Shown here: in pieces, positions 1-7,837 of the stretch
Numbering within the stretch: the stretch's first letter is position 1
How the letters are laid out: each line of letters opens with the position of its first letter
Assembly (NCBI RefSeq): GCF_017377575.1
Contig: NZ_JAFREM010000026.1
Location: 1-34,598 of the forward strand
Source of the DNA: Candidatus Enterococcus moelleringii
Lineage (GTDB): Bacteria > Bacillota > Bacilli > Lactobacillales > Enterococcaceae
DNA length: 34,598 nucleotides
Direction: 5' to 3'
The notes under the pieces: generated by a model
The model's input: only the letters and a program-made list of their open reading frames with translations
What the model was told of the DNA's origin: nothing
Database searches by the model: none
Position numbers and translations under genes: made by a program

Positions 1-11
1 TTTCTGTCTCG

Positions 12-395
12 TCAAGGTACAGCAAATGCTTCGGGACGGACTTCTTCGATCAGGTCCATTAGTTGGGTCAGTTTTTCAGTGACAAAGCGTTTGACGGTAA
101 AGAGACGGGAGGTTAAGTGCTTCCATTCCTTGGCGGTAAAATAATCTAGAAATAAATAATAATAGCGGCGCAGAGCGCGAGTTGCCTTGGTTTTTAAAAA
201 AATATGGCGGACTAATTCGCTTAATACGAAGCTGAAATCCTCCGTGCTTAATTCGTCGCGAATTTGCAGAGCGACTAAATATTTGATGGTAGCCTTTGCA
301 TCGTGCGTATCATCATAAAATTTACCGATGCGAGATTCTAAAGTAGCGCGTTTGAGTTGAAAGACATTTTTAAAATTTATCGTATTGTTTTGCAA
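12..395 (-). CDS. Hypothetical small all-helical protein (127 aa), TTG start
   Basis: I do not recognise this protein. The predicted 127 residues are rich in Leu, Lys, Arg, Phe and Tyr. They look entirely alpha-helical and basic in the middle (an Arg-Arg-Tyr-Tyr-Tyr stretch), with no signal peptide, membrane segment or cysteine cluster. The reading frame stays open up to 554, but that part covers a promoter and a palindrome. I therefore place the start at the TTG at 395, which has an AAGGAGG ribosome site about eight bases upstream (407-413). Its own promoter (456-484) and an operator-like palindrome suggest a separately controlled single gene. No motif supports a function, and a regulator or phage-derived protein cannot be excluded. 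The existence of the gene is fairly likely. Confidence 0.6.
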   Translation of the reverse strand: MQNNTINFKNVFQLKRATLESRIGKFYDDTHDAKATIKYLVALQIRDELSTEDFSFVLSELVRHIFLKTKATRALRRYYYLFLDYFTAKEWKHLTSRLFTVKRFVTEKLTQLMDLIEEVRPEAFAVP

Positions 396-436
396 TTTTT
401 GCTTGCCTCCTTCTAGTTTGTAATCATTTTTATGAG

Positions 437-452
437 ATTGTGATATCACGAT
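437..452. promoter_or_regulatory. Operator-like palindrome at the start of the first transcript
   Basis: The sequence ATTGTGATATCACGAT is a 16-base palindrome with one mismatched pair. Its perfect core is GTGATATCAC (440-449). It begins four bases downstream of the -10 box at 456-461, where the transcript should start. That is a typical place for a repressor site. The cognate protein is unknown, and autoregulation is only a guess. Confidence 0.4.
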
Positions 453-455
453 TAC

Positions 456-484
456 AGAGTAGGGAAAAATTAGACTATTGTCAA
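456..484 (-). promoter_or_regulatory. Sigma-A-type promoter of the first gene
   Basis: On the minus strand there is a perfect -35 TTGACA (479-484), a 17-base spacer and -10 TACTCT (456-461). It lies about 50 bases upstream of the TTG start at 395. Confidence 0.6.
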
Positions 485-556
485 CAACCAAAATTTTTTT
501 AACAAGAAATTTGAAAAAAATAACCTCGATTATCCGCGTCGTTATAAGGTTCAATT

Positions 557-606
557 AAAAATTTCCATTTTTTGACCCAAAAACGGGTACATTTTTGGAA
601 ATTTTT
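557..606. repeat. Nested hairpin in AT-rich intergenic DNA
   Basis: A perfect 11-base inverted repeat (557-567 and 596-606, arm AAAAATTTCCA) encloses a second small stem (ACCC 575-578, GGGT 585-588). T-rich sequence follows on both strands, so it could act as a weak bidirectional terminator. No gene between 396 and 690 needs it in an obvious way. The rest of 610-690 shows nothing I can name. Confidence 0.35.
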
Positions 607-689
607 TTGCCTGCTTTTTGAGTTATAATGGAAGTTTGAGGCATTTTTCAAATATGCCAACAAACGACGACCCATTTTCCCTAGTAATT

Positions 690-722
690 AGTAAAAAAAG
701 CTAAGCAAACTCGCTCAGCTTT
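690..722 (-). terminator. Rho-independent terminator (minus strand)
   Basis: The stem AAAGCT/AGCTTT (697-702 with 717-722) continues inward as AGC/GCT past one mismatch. On the minus strand it is followed by a run of seven T, partly shared with the stem. The only coding signal just upstream is the short remnant at 747-797, since the cold-shock gene has its own terminator at 829-860. Confidence 0.6.
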
Positions 723-746
723 GAAGCAACAAGACAAAAATTTTGA

Positions 747-797
747 TCAAGCTAGTTTGTGAATCCAGACACCGTTGACATTGGTTTCATAAGCTTC
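747..797 (-). pseudogene. Possible 3' remnant of a lost gene
   Basis: After an in-frame stop at 798-800, the minus strand reads EAYETNVNGVWIHKLA and then TGA, and a terminator follows 25 bases later. The composition looks like the tail of a real protein, and a terminator without an intact gene supports decay. The family is not recognised. A chance open stretch of 16 codons is a real alternative. Confidence 0.25.
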
Positions 798-828
798 CTA
801 ATTGTGAATCACTTATATTTTCTTTCCA

Positions 829-863
829 AAAAAAGTCCTAGAACAATGCGTTCTAGGACTTTT
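829..863 (-). terminator. Terminator of the cold-shock gene
   Basis: A perfect 11-base stem (834-844 with 850-860, arm AGTCCTAGAAC) closes a five-base loop. On the minus strand a T-rich run follows at 829-833. It lies a few bases beyond the stop codon of the cold-shock gene. Confidence 0.85.
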
Positions 864-874
864 CGGATTCAGAA

Positions 875-1075
875 TTATTGTTTAACTACATTTGTAGCTT
901 GAGGTCCGCGGTCGCTTTCTTCAACATCAAATGTTACAGCTTGACCTTCTTCAAGAGTTTTGAAGCCGTCGCCTTGAATAGCTGAGAAATGTACGAATAC
1001 ATCGCTGCCATCTTCGCGAGTAACAAAGCCAAATCCTTTTTCTGCGTTAAACCATTTTACTGTTCCGTTTTCCAT
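875..1075 (-). CDS. Cold-shock protein (CspA family)
   Basis: This 66-residue single-stranded nucleic-acid-binding protein has one OB-fold and the family's normal length. The RNP1-type motif KGFGFV (residues 13-18) and RNP2-type motif VFVHF (26-30) are intact, and residues 2-10 match the usual N-terminus (ENGTVKWFN). Proteins of this family act as cytoplasmic RNA chaperones that melt secondary structure. The start is fixed by GAGGAGG, about eight bases upstream of the ATG. The gene is monocistronic, with its own promoter and a strong terminator. The untranslated leader from the proposed promoter is about 95 bases. That is long and fits the structured leaders known for this family, but a thermosensor is inferred only. 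Which paralogue this is cannot be told. Confidence 0.97.
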   Translation of the reverse strand: MENGTVKWFNAEKGFGFVTREDGSDVFVHFSAIQGDGFKTLEEGQAVTFDVEESDRGPQATNVVKQ

Positions 1076-1179
1076 GAATCTTTTCCTCCTCGTGCGAAAA
1101 GCACATATGAATTGTAACGTTGCTCGTACGATCGGGGTGATACAAATGTTTCAACTCCAACAAACAAAATTACATAAAT

Positions 1180-1209
1180 AGTTTACCATTTGTCTTATAA
1201 AATATGCAA
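1180..1209 (-). promoter_or_regulatory. Candidate cold-shock gene promoter
   Basis: The minus strand has -35 TTGCAT (1204-1209), an 18-base spacer and -10 TAAACT (1180-1185). It lies just downstream of the radC stop and gives a leader of roughly 95 bases. Confidence 0.4.
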
Positions 1210-1223
1210 GGGTTGTCATTTGG

Positions 1224-1913
1224 CTAGTCCCAGTAATTTTCCTCACGCAAACTGATGTATTCATTTTCACCCACAATAATGTGATCCAATACCTCAATTC
1301 CCATCATTTCACCGCACTTTCTAACCCGTGAAGTAAAGTCTAAATCATTACGAGACGGCTGTGGATTCCCGCTGGGGTGGTTATGGGCAAGGGCTATCCG
1401 TGCTGCACTGACACGAACAGCTTCGCGAAAAATTTCTCGCGGATGAGCAATTGACTGATTCAATGAACCCACAAAAATCGTCTTTTGCTGAATGATTTCA
1501 TTTTTCGTATTTAAAAACATTGCAATCAGATGCTCCTGCTGCAGACCCTTCAGCTCCTCTATCAAGTGATTGCCTAAAGCAAAGCTGGAGCTGACTTTTC
1601 CTAGCTTCGGCTGGGTAGAGCGATGAATACGAGCACCAAATTCCATCACCGCCTTTAGTTCAATGGCCTTGGTTTTGCCGATCCCTTTAAATTGCATCAA
1701 TTCCTCAATCGTCAGCTGCTTCAAATCATATAACGTGGGTACTTCTTTCAAGATCAAACCCGCTAAGTCCATTACATGCTGCGAGCGTGTACCATTGCGT
1801 AAAATGATCGCCAGCAATTCTTGATCGGTCAAATGCTTCTCCCCTTCTTTCAACAAACGTTCTCGTGGCCATGAACTTTCCGGCAATTCCTGCAATAACA
1901 ATGATTTTTCCAT
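1224..1913 (-). CDS. radC: RadC family JAMM-domain protein
   Basis: The product has 229 residues, the usual length. An N-terminal helix-hairpin-helix region (FKGIGKTKA, residues 75-83) precedes a JAB/MPN metalloprotease-like domain. The JAMM metal-binding signature is complete: H177-N-H179-P-S181 and D190. The historical link to DNA repair is weak, and the biochemical role of the family is unsettled. The start has AAAGGAG about nine bases upstream. It is the last gene of a folC-HAD-radC run on the minus strand, 51 bases after the HAD gene. A hairpin whose 3' arm touches the ribosome site lies in that gap and may limit its expression. Confidence 0.95.
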   Translation of the reverse strand: MEKSLLLQELPESSWPRERLLKEGEKHLTDQELLAIILRNGTRSQHVMDLAGLILKEVPTLYDLKQLTIEELMQFKGIGKTKAIELKAVMEFGARIHRSTQPKLGKVSSSFALGNHLIEELKGLQQEHLIAMFLNTKNEIIQQKTIFVGSLNQSIAHPREIFREAVRVSAARIALAHNHPSGNPQPSRNDLDFTSRVRKCGEMMGIEVLDHIIVGENEYISLREENYWD

Positions 1914-1916
1914 ATA

Positions 1917-1955
1917 AAAAAACTCCTTTGCGTCTTTTATATAAGATACGCAAAG
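1917..1955 (-). promoter_or_regulatory. Hairpin overlapping the radC ribosome site
   Basis: An 8-base inverted repeat (CTTTGCGT/ACGCAAAG, 1926-1933 with 1948-1955) sits between the HAD stop and radC. On the minus strand its 3' arm ends in AAAG, the first bases of the radC AAAGGAG site. Seven T follow directly after GGAG. It could act as a partial terminator and also mask the ribosome site. Confidence 0.5.
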
Positions 1956-1964
1956 AAGTCAAAA

Positions 1965-2624
1965 TTATTCTTGAATATAGGTAATTACTTCAAATAAATT
2001 TGGTAATACAGCCGCTGTCTGTTTTGCCAGCTCTTCGGTTGGCTGAATCATGTCCGGCACCATGATCACTGGGATACCGGCACTGATAGCTGCCATGACT
2101 CCGTGCTGTGCATCTTCCAACACTAAAGTCTCCTCTGCTGCCGTTCCTAAATGTTCCCGAGCGATGTTGAAAATCTCAGGATCAGGTTTTGCCAAGGTGA
2201 CATCTTCTGCTGAAACAATCACTTGAAATTGATCACGAATCCCGGCGTGCTCCAATAAAATCTCAATAATTGGCCGAACATTGCTGGAAGCCACTACTTT
2301 AGGAATCCCCTGTTCATCTAAAAACTGCAGCAATTCACGGACTCCCGGTTTCAAATCCACTTCGCCAGAACGGAAGGTTTGATGGGCATCCTTCCAACTG
2401 TCATCAATAAATTTCTGAACCGTTTCTTTGCCATGCTCAGCAAAGCGTTCGTGCATGCTCACCCAAGCTTCCTCATCAGCAACCCCAATGTATTCCCGAT
2501 ACAAATCCTTATCGAATGGAATACCATGATTGTCCGCTGCCGTCTGCTGCGCTTGATAATAGATGGCCTCGCTATCAAACAGCAAACCATCCATGTCGAA
2601 AATTACTCCCTTAATTTCTTTCAT
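1965..2624 (-). CDS. HAD-superfamily hydrolase (beta-phosphoglucomutase-like)
   Basis: This 219-residue subfamily-IA haloacid-dehalogenase-like protein is a likely phosphatase or phosphoglucomutase-type enzyme. Motif I is FDMDGLLFDSE near the N-terminus, with the nucleophile Asp and the Asp two residues on. Motif II is VASSN. Motif III/IV includes the Lys in AKPDPEIF and LEDAQHGVMAA. A helical cap lies between motifs I and II. I place the start at the ATG at 2624, because GGGAGG lies seven bases upstream; the upstream ATG at 2639 lacks such a site. The start overlaps the end of folC by 14 bases, so the two are probably translationally coupled. The substrate cannot be inferred. Confidence 0.9.
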   Translation of the reverse strand: MKEIKGVIFDMDGLLFDSEAIYYQAQQTAADNHGIPFDKDLYREYIGVADEEAWVSMHERFAEHGKETVQKFIDDSWKDAHQTFRSGEVDLKPGVRELLQFLDEQGIPKVVASSNVRPIIEILLEHAGIRDQFQVIVSAEDVTLAKPDPEIFNIAREHLGTAAEETLVLEDAQHGVMAAISAGIPVIMVPDMIQPTEELAKQTAAVLPNLFEVITYIQE

Positions 2625-3927
2625 CGTTTCCTCCCACATTTAATAATAATTGACGTACTTCAGAAACAAAGTACAAAGAGCCGGTAACTAAAAGTAAATC
2701 ACTGTCATCCATTGCTTCTAAAATTTCAGCTAAGCCAAATTGCCATAGCGAAACCACTGAAAAGCGCTCGGTTTCCTGATCGTCAAAACGACTAAGATTT
2801 AACGATTTCGGATAATCAAAGGTCGTGACATAAAGATGGGCATGAGGAATCTTACGCAAATCCTTTAACATGCTGTCGATATCTTTAGTTTCTAGTGCAG
2901 AAAATAAAATATGGATATTATACCCTTTAAATTCCCGCTTCATATTATCCACTAAGCGGATAATCGCATGATCATTGTGAGCACCGTCCAAAATAACTAA
3001 CGGTTCATCACTGATTTTTTCCATACGAGCAGGCCATTGTGCCGCAAACAAGCCTGATCTGACGGCTTTCTCATCAAAAGGCAGGTGATTAAGCTGGCAG
3101 TATACTTGATACAGCTTAATGGCAATCCCCGCATTTTCAATCTGATGCTGACCCAGTAAGCTGATTTTTAGTTTGCTTAAGCGACCGGTGTCGGAAGTAT
3201 AGTCGAAGCGTTCGCCCCAACTGCCGTCTGGCTGCAGGTACTCCACTTGATAATCCTTGCCATATTGATAAAGCGGTGCTTGTTCACTTTCAGCTTTTGC
3301 TTTGATAACGCTTAACGCCTCAGCCGAGATATTGCCGGTTACTACTGGAATATCTTTTTTGATGATGCCGGCTTTTTGCTGAGCAATTTCCGGTAAGGTC
3401 TCGCCTAAAATATCGGTGTGATCGTAACCGATAGTGGTAATGGCTGTTAACATTGGTTGAACGACATTGGTAGAATCCAATAAACCGCCTAAACCTACCT
3501 CAACAATGGCGATATCCACCTTTTGTTCTAGGAAAAAGTCCAAAGCCAACGAGGTCAAGACTTCAAATTCAGTAATACCATTAATTTCCGGGTCCTGATC
3601 CAACTCCTCCACTAGCGGCTGATAACGTTCAACCCAAGCAATCAGTTCCTCATCGGCAATCGGTTTGCCGTTTATGGCAATTCGTTCGTTAAATTCTTCA
3701 ATATACGGTGAAGTAAAACTACCTACCGTCAAGCCGGCTGCTGCTAAAAAACTTCGCAAGTAAGCCACTGTTGACCCTTTGCCGTTAGTTCCCGCTATAT
3801 GAATGACTGGCATCTTTTTTTCGGGATTTCCCGCTTTATTTAATAAGGCTTGAACGCGTTCCAAGCCAGGTCGTGAGCCAAATTTTTTGCGACTGTGAAT
3901 CCAGTCGATGGCCTCTTCAATTGTCAC
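2611..3927 (-). CDS. folC: Folylpolyglutamate synthase / dihydrofolate synthase
   Basis: The enzyme adds glutamate to folates and may also join dihydropteroate and glutamate. It has 438 residues, normal for the family. The Mur-ligase-type P-loop GTNGKGS is at residues 46-52. The folate-site glycine-rich segment is VEVGLGGLLDSTN, and the C-terminal domain carries LDGAHN. Translation starts at a GTG with AAAGGGTG about nine bases upstream. It leads the folC-HAD-radC transcript, with a promoter 50-77 bases upstream that abuts the valS terminator. The order valS-folC is common in Lactobacillales. Confidence 0.95.
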   Translation of the reverse strand: MTIEEAIDWIHSRKKFGSRPGLERVQALLNKAGNPEKKMPVIHIAGTNGKGSTVAYLRSFLAAAGLTVGSFTSPYIEEFNERIAINGKPIADEELIAWVERYQPLVEELDQDPEINGITEFEVLTSLALDFFLEQKVDIAIVEVGLGGLLDSTNVVQPMLTAITTIGYDHTDILGETLPEIAQQKAGIIKKDIPVVTGNISAEALSVIKAKAESEQAPLYQYGKDYQVEYLQPDGSWGERFDYTSDTGRLSKLKISLLGQHQIENAGIAIKLYQVYCQLNHLPFDEKAVRSGLFAAQWPARMEKISDEPLVILDGAHNDHAIIRLVDNMKREFKGYNIHILFSALETKDIDSMLKDLRKIPHAHLYVTTFDYPKSLNLSRFDDQETERFSVVSLWQFGLAEILEAMDDSDLLLVTGSLYFVSEVRQLLLNVGGNDERN

Positions 3928-3976
3928 TACTTATCACCCTTTATTCTTTTTTAGAATTGGACTAGCACTCGATTCT

Positions 3977-4004
3977 AGTATACCAGAGTTTCCTAATGGT
4001 TAAA
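3977..4004 (-). promoter_or_regulatory. folC promoter
   Basis: The minus strand has -35 TTTAAC (3999-4004), a 16-base spacer and -10 TATACT (3977-3982). The -35 box directly follows the T run of the valS terminator, so termination and re-initiation are packed together. Confidence 0.5.
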
Positions 4005-4036
4005 GAAAAAGTGACCAGTCTTTTCGACTAGCCACT
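4005..4036 (-). terminator. valS terminator
   Basis: An 11-base stem with one mismatched pair (4010-4020 with 4026-4036) closes a five-base loop and is followed by T on the minus strand. It starts seven bases after the valS stop. Confidence 0.85.
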
Positions 4037-4043
4037 CTCCATA

Positions 4044-6683
4044 TTATTGAATCGTCCGCAAGCTTTCAATCCGTTCACTAACGGCAGCTTGTTTTTCTAA
4101 ATAATCTTTTTCTTTGGCACGTTCTTCTTCAACCACTTTGTCAGGAGCATTAGCGACAAAACGTTCGTTGGCTAATTTACCTTGAACACGTTTGACTTCG
4201 CCGGTCCATTTAGCCAATTCTTTTTCCAAGCGTTGAATTTCTTCTTCGATGTTAATTAAGCCAGCTAATGGCAGATAAATTTCAGCCCCGGTTAGAACGG
4301 CCGACATAGCTAAATCTGGTGCCGTAATTTCACTGTCGATCACCAATTCTTCTGGGTTACAGAAGCGCTCGATGTAGCTGGTATTTTCCACCAAGAAAGC
4401 ATTCACAGCTGGATCGCTGGTTTTAATCAGCAAGGTAATTGGTTTGGACAATGGTGTATTCACTTCTGAACGGATGTTACGGACCGAACGAATCAGTTCC
4501 TTCAATACTTCCATTCCTTTTGCCGCAGTTTCGTCATTGTAAGCAGCTTGCACCGTTGGGTATTCAGCTACCACTAAAGATTGACCTTCATGAGGGATTT
4601 TTTCCCAAATGGTTTCCGTTACAAACGGCATAATTGGGTGCAACAGACGCAATGTTTGATCCAACACATGAATCAAGATGCTCTTCGTTGTTTTCTTAGC
4701 TGCTTCATCTTCACCGTAAAGAATTTCTTTACTCATTTCGATGTACCAGTCACAGAAATCATCCCACATAAAGTTGTACAGCTGACGACCCGCTTCACCG
4801 AATTCAAATTGATCGAACAATTTGGTTACTTTCTCCGTCGTTTCATTCAAACGAGTCAAAATCCAACGATCGGCTACGGTTTTTTCGCCAGTTAAATCAA
4901 TGTCTTCCAGCGTAAAGCCTTCAATGTTCATGATAACAAAACGGGAAGCATTCCAGATTTTGTTAATGAAGTTCCAGGCTGCGTCCATTTTTTCATAGCT
5001 GAAACGCACGTCTTGGCCAGGTGCTGAACCTGTTGATAGGAACCAGCGTAAAGCATCGGCCCCGTATTGATCAATGACATCCATCGGATCAATCCCATTG
5101 CCTAGTGATTTACTCATTTTGCGCCCTTGTTCGTCACGAATCAAGCCGTGAATCAAAACATTTTCAAAAGGACGTTCGCCGGTGAATTCCAAGCTTTGGA
5201 AAATCATGCGACTAACCCAGAAGAAAATAATGTCATAACCAGTCACTAGTGTGTTGGTTGGGAAGTAGCGTTTGAAATCTTCGCTGTCGGTATCTGGCCA
5301 GCCCATTGTTGAAAATGGCCATAGCGCGGAACTGAACCAAGTGTCCAAGACATCGGGATCTTGTTCCCAGTTTTCTGCATCCGCGGGTGCTTCCATGCCA
5401 ACATACATTTCTCCAGTTTGTTTGTTGTACCAAGCTGGGATGCGATGGCCCCACCATAATTGACGAGAAATTACCCAGTCATGTACGTTATCCATCCAGC
5501 TTAAGAAAGTCTGGTTAAACCGGGGCGGGAAGAAATTCACCGCATCATCGGTATCTTGATTTTGAATCGCTTGGTCAGCTAAAGGTTTCATTTTAACGAA
5601 CCATTGCGTCGACAAGCGTGGTTCAACTACGACACCGGTACGTTCCGAATGTCCTACACTGTGGACCATTTTTTCGATTTTGATTAAACGGCCGATTTCT
5701 TTTAAGTCGCTGACAATGGCTTTACGAGCGGCAAAACGATCCATGCCGGCATATTTGCCAGCTAAATCATTCATGCTGCCATCATCATTCATCACATTTA
5801 CACGTGGTAAATCATGACGATTGCCGACTTCAAAGTCATTTGGGTCATGGGCAGGAGTAATTTTTACTACACCAGTTCCAAATTCGCGATCCACGTATTC
5901 ATCCGCAATAACCGGAATTTCTTTATCCATCAATGGCAAAATAACGGTTTTTCCGATAAAGTCTTGGTAACGCTCATCTTCTGGATGAACCGCCACCGCT
6001 GTATCGCCCAACATGGTTTCCGGACGAGTCGTTGCTAATTCTAACGCACCGCTGCCGTCAGCCAATGGATAAGACAAATGATAGAAGGCCCCTTCCACAT
6101 CTTTATGGATAACTTCGATATCAGATAAAGCTGTTTTAGCTTGCGGGTCCCAGTTAATGATGTATTCACCACGGTAGATTAAATCTTTTTCGTATAATTT
6201 GACGAAGACCTTGCGAACGGCATCAGACAGACCATCATCCAAGGTAAAACGTTCCCGTTTGTAATCTAAAGACAAGCCCAGCTTGCTCCATTGTTCCCGG
6301 ATGTGACCCGCGTATTCTTCTTTCCATTCCCAGACTTGATCGACAAATTTTTCGCGACCAAGATCATAGCGGGTGATTCCTTGCTCCCGCAGTTTTTCTT
6401 CAACCTTTGCTTGAGTTGCAATCCCCGCATGGTCCATTCCCGGCAGCCATAAAGTATCAAAGCCTTGCATCCGTTTTTGGCGAATAATCATATCTTGCAG
6501 CGTCGTATCCCACGCATGTCCTAGGTGAAGTTTCCCGGTAACATTTGGGGGTGGAATAACGATTGAATAAGGTTTGGCTTCTTTGTCTTCCGATGGTTTG
6601 AATAAATCTTCATCCAGCCATTTTTGATAACGACCCGCTTCAACTTCTTGCGGGTTGAACTTTGTTGCTAAATTTTCAGGCAT
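4044..6683 (-). CDS. valS: Valyl-tRNA synthetase
   Basis: This class I aminoacyl-tRNA synthetase charges tRNA-Val in the cytoplasm. From the ATG at 6683 the product has 879 residues, the usual bacterial length. The HIGH-type motif HLGH is at about residues 53-56, and KMSKS lies in the segment [11 protein letters not shown] near residue 525. The editing domain lies between them, and the C-terminal tail has the valine-enzyme coiled coil ([13 protein letters not shown]). The frame stays open to 6782, but that part runs through the T-box terminator. The chosen start has GGAGG eight bases upstream. Expression should respond to uncharged tRNA-Val through the T-box leader. Confidence 0.98.
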   Translation of the reverse strand: MPENLATKFNPQEVEAGRYQKWLDEDLFKPSEDKEAKPYSIVIPPPNVTGKLHLGHAWDTTLQDMIIRQKRMQGFDTLWLPGMDHAGIATQAKVEEKLREQGITRYDLGREKFVDQVWEWKEEYAGHIREQWSKLGLSLDYKRERFTLDDGLSDAVRKVFVKLYEKDLIYRGEYIINWDPQAKTALSDIEVIHKDVEGAFYHLSYPLADGSGALELATTRPETMLGDTAVAVHPEDERYQDFIGKTVILPLMDKEIPVIADEYVDREFGTGVVKITPAHDPNDFEVGNRHDLPRVNVMNDDGSMNDLAGKYAGMDRFAARKAIVSDLKEIGRLIKIEKMVHSVGHSERTGVVVEPRLSTQWFVKMKPLADQAIQNQDTDDAVNFFPPRFNQTFLSWMDNVHDWVISRQLWWGHRIPAWYNKQTGEMYVGMEAPADAENWEQDPDVLDTWFSSALWPFSTMGWPDTDSEDFKRYFPTNTLVTGYDIIFFWVSRMIFQSLEFTGERPFENVLIHGLIRDEQGRKMSKSLGNGIDPMDVIDQYGADALRWFLSTGSAPGQDVRFSYEKMDAAWNFINKIWNASRFVIMNIEGFTLEDIDLTGEKTVADRWILTRLNETTEKVTKLFDQFEFGEAGRQLYNFMWDDFCDWYIEMSKEILYGEDEAAKKTTKSILIHVLDQTLRLLHPIMPFVTETIWEKIPHEGQSLVVAEYPTVQAAYNDETAAKGMEVLKELIRSVRNIRSEVNTPLSKPITLLIKTSDPAVNAFLVENTSYIERFCNPEELVIDSEITAPDLAMSAVLTGAEIYLPLAGLINIEEEIQRLEKELAKWTGEVKRVQGKLANERFVANAPDKVVEEERAKEKDYLEKQAAVSERIESLRTIQ

Positions 6684-6728
6684 TGCATTTCCTCCTTGAT
6701 TGTATGTACTTAGTTGTGGCAGTAAAAT

Positions 6729-6962
6729 AAAAAAAGTCCTAAAACACGAATGTGTTTTAGGACGTAATATACGCGGTACCACCTAAATTGCAGAAAAATT
6801 TTCTGCCTCTTAAACATGAGTTAACGGTCATGACTCGTGCTTTCCTACTTGTTTCAAAAAGCAATACTCCCAAGCTACCTTCCGATTCTTACTGTAAGAA
6901 TGTTCCACCGCTCATTCTCTCTCTATCACAGGAAAAAAATCGTACTCCTCTTGATCTTCGTA
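6729..6962 (-). promoter_or_regulatory. T-box riboswitch of valS
   Basis: The minus-strand leader carries the T-box core GGTGGTACCGCG (6773-6784). A strong terminator follows: a perfect 12-base stem (6736-6747 with 6752-6763) and seven T (6729-6735). Upstream are the Stem I motifs AGAGGAGTACGA, AGAGAGA and GGTGGAA in the expected order. A GTA triplet in GAAGGTAGC is the best candidate specifier, which reads valine. The terminator ends about 45 bases before the valS start. I did not fold the leader, so the specifier call is provisional. Confidence 0.9.
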
Positions 6963-6968
6963 TGAGTC

Positions 6969-6997
6969 ATTGTACAATGAAGCGCACAACTTGTAAA
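6969..6997 (-). promoter_or_regulatory. Promoter of the valS leader
   Basis: The minus strand has -35 TTTACA (6992-6997), a 17-base spacer and -10 TACAAT (6969-6974). It starts four bases after the rex stop codon and places the transcript start at about 6962, at the beginning of the T-box. Confidence 0.75.
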
Positions 6998-7000
6998 GCC

Positions 7001-7654
7001 CTACCCTCGCCGGGACTGCGCCAGCTCATCAAAATAAATCAAGGTTTGCAGCTCGGTGGTCAAATCAATGTAATGAACCGTTATCCCTTCCGGCACTTTA
7101 ATTGGATCCGGTGCAAAGCTCAAAATTGCCGTCACACCATTTTTCACGACACTTTCCATCGCAGCCTGGGAATACTGGCTAGGAACCGTCGAAATTGCGA
7201 CAGTTACTTTTTCTTTGGGTAAAATTTCATCCAAGCGATCCATGCTGTAAACTTCGACACCATTAAAAACGGAGCCGATTTTCTCAGGATCCGTGTCAAA
7301 AGCACAAACGATATTAAGATTGTCATTACGGCGGAAGTTATTATTCACCAAAGCTTGTCCCAAGTTCCCGCAGCCGATCAAGGCAATCCGCTTTTCTTCA
7401 ATCGTGTCTAAAATACTGCTGAAGACGCTGATCAGATAGCTGACATCATAGCCATAGCCGCTGCGGCCCAGTTCCCCCAGCTGAGAAAAATCCCGGCGGA
7501 TCGTCGCAGAGCCGACATGGGTCAGTTGACTAAATTCCGAGGATTTTATTCGTTGGACGCCTTCCTTATGCAATTCTTTTAGGCAACGCAAATACAGCGA
7601 CAAGCGCTTAGTCGTAGCCTTTGATAGTTTTGGTTTTTCGATTAAGCGATCCAT
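7001..7654 (-). CDS. rex: Redox-sensing transcriptional repressor Rex
   Basis: Rex senses the NADH/NAD+ ratio and represses fermentation and respiration genes when NADH is low. The protein has 217 residues. A winged-helix domain (about 1-80) carries the Rex-typical SATIRRDFSQLGELG and GYGYDV. A Rossmann domain with the NAD-binding loop GCGNLG (94-99) and a C-terminal swapped helix follow. AAAGGAG lies eight bases upstream of the ATG. A near-consensus Rex site lies between the promoter and the ribosome site, so autoregulation is likely. The gene is close to full family length with no odd residues. The downstream valS has its own promoter. Confidence 0.96.
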   Translation of the reverse strand: MDRLIEKPKLSKATTKRLSLYLRCLKELHKEGVQRIKSSEFSQLTHVGSATIRRDFSQLGELGRSGYGYDVSYLISVFSSILDTIEEKRIALIGCGNLGQALVNNNFRRNDNLNIVCAFDTDPEKIGSVFNGVEVYSMDRLDEILPKEKVTVAISTVPSQYSQAAMESVVKNGVTAILSFAPDPIKVPEGITVHYIDLTTELQTLIYFDELAQSRRG

Positions 7655-7666
7655 AGTAGATCTCCT

Positions 7667-7684
7667 TTGTTAATATTTTCACAT
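7667..7684. promoter_or_regulatory. Putative Rex operator
   Basis: On the minus strand TGTGAAAATATTAACA (7668-7683) matches the Rex pattern TGTGA-N6-TCACA with one mismatch. It covers the expected transcript start, five bases downstream of the -10 box, which suits repression of rex by its own product. Confidence 0.6.
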
Positions 7685-7688
7685 ATTT

Positions 7689-7717
7689 ATTCTAACATGA
7701 ATAATCATTGGATACAA
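7689..7717 (-). promoter_or_regulatory. rex promoter
   Basis: The minus strand has -35 TTGTAT (7712-7717), a 17-base spacer and -10 TAGAAT (7689-7694). Confidence 0.6.
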
Positions 7718-7720
7718 TGC

Positions 7721-7756
7721 AAAAAGCAAGAAAGAGCGGATTCTTTCCTGCTTTAT
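7721..7756 (-). terminator. Terminator after the GPP34 locus
   Basis: A 13-base stem with one mismatch (7723-7735 with 7742-7754) closes a six-base loop. Five T follow on the minus strand. It lies about 80 bases after the last stop of the frameshifted GPP34 locus. Confidence 0.65.
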
Positions 7757-7837
7757 TACTGGGATTCAGCTGATTATTTTACTAAATCGCCTACTATTGT
7801 TCACCTATGATCTTTCCTGCCTAAAGTGCTGAAGGTT

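Noticed and set aside
396-554. Upstream extension of the first minus-strand frame
   Set aside because: It runs through the promoter and palindrome, and has no ribosome site, whereas the TTG at 395 has an excellent one.
6684-6782. 33-residue N-terminal extension of valS
   Set aside because: The segment is part of the T-box terminator region, and the ATG at 6683 has GGAGG and gives normal family length.
6788-7222. Plus-strand 144-codon frame opposite the T-box and rex
   Set aside because: It is antisense to a well-supported riboswitch and the rex end, with no ribosome site or family features.
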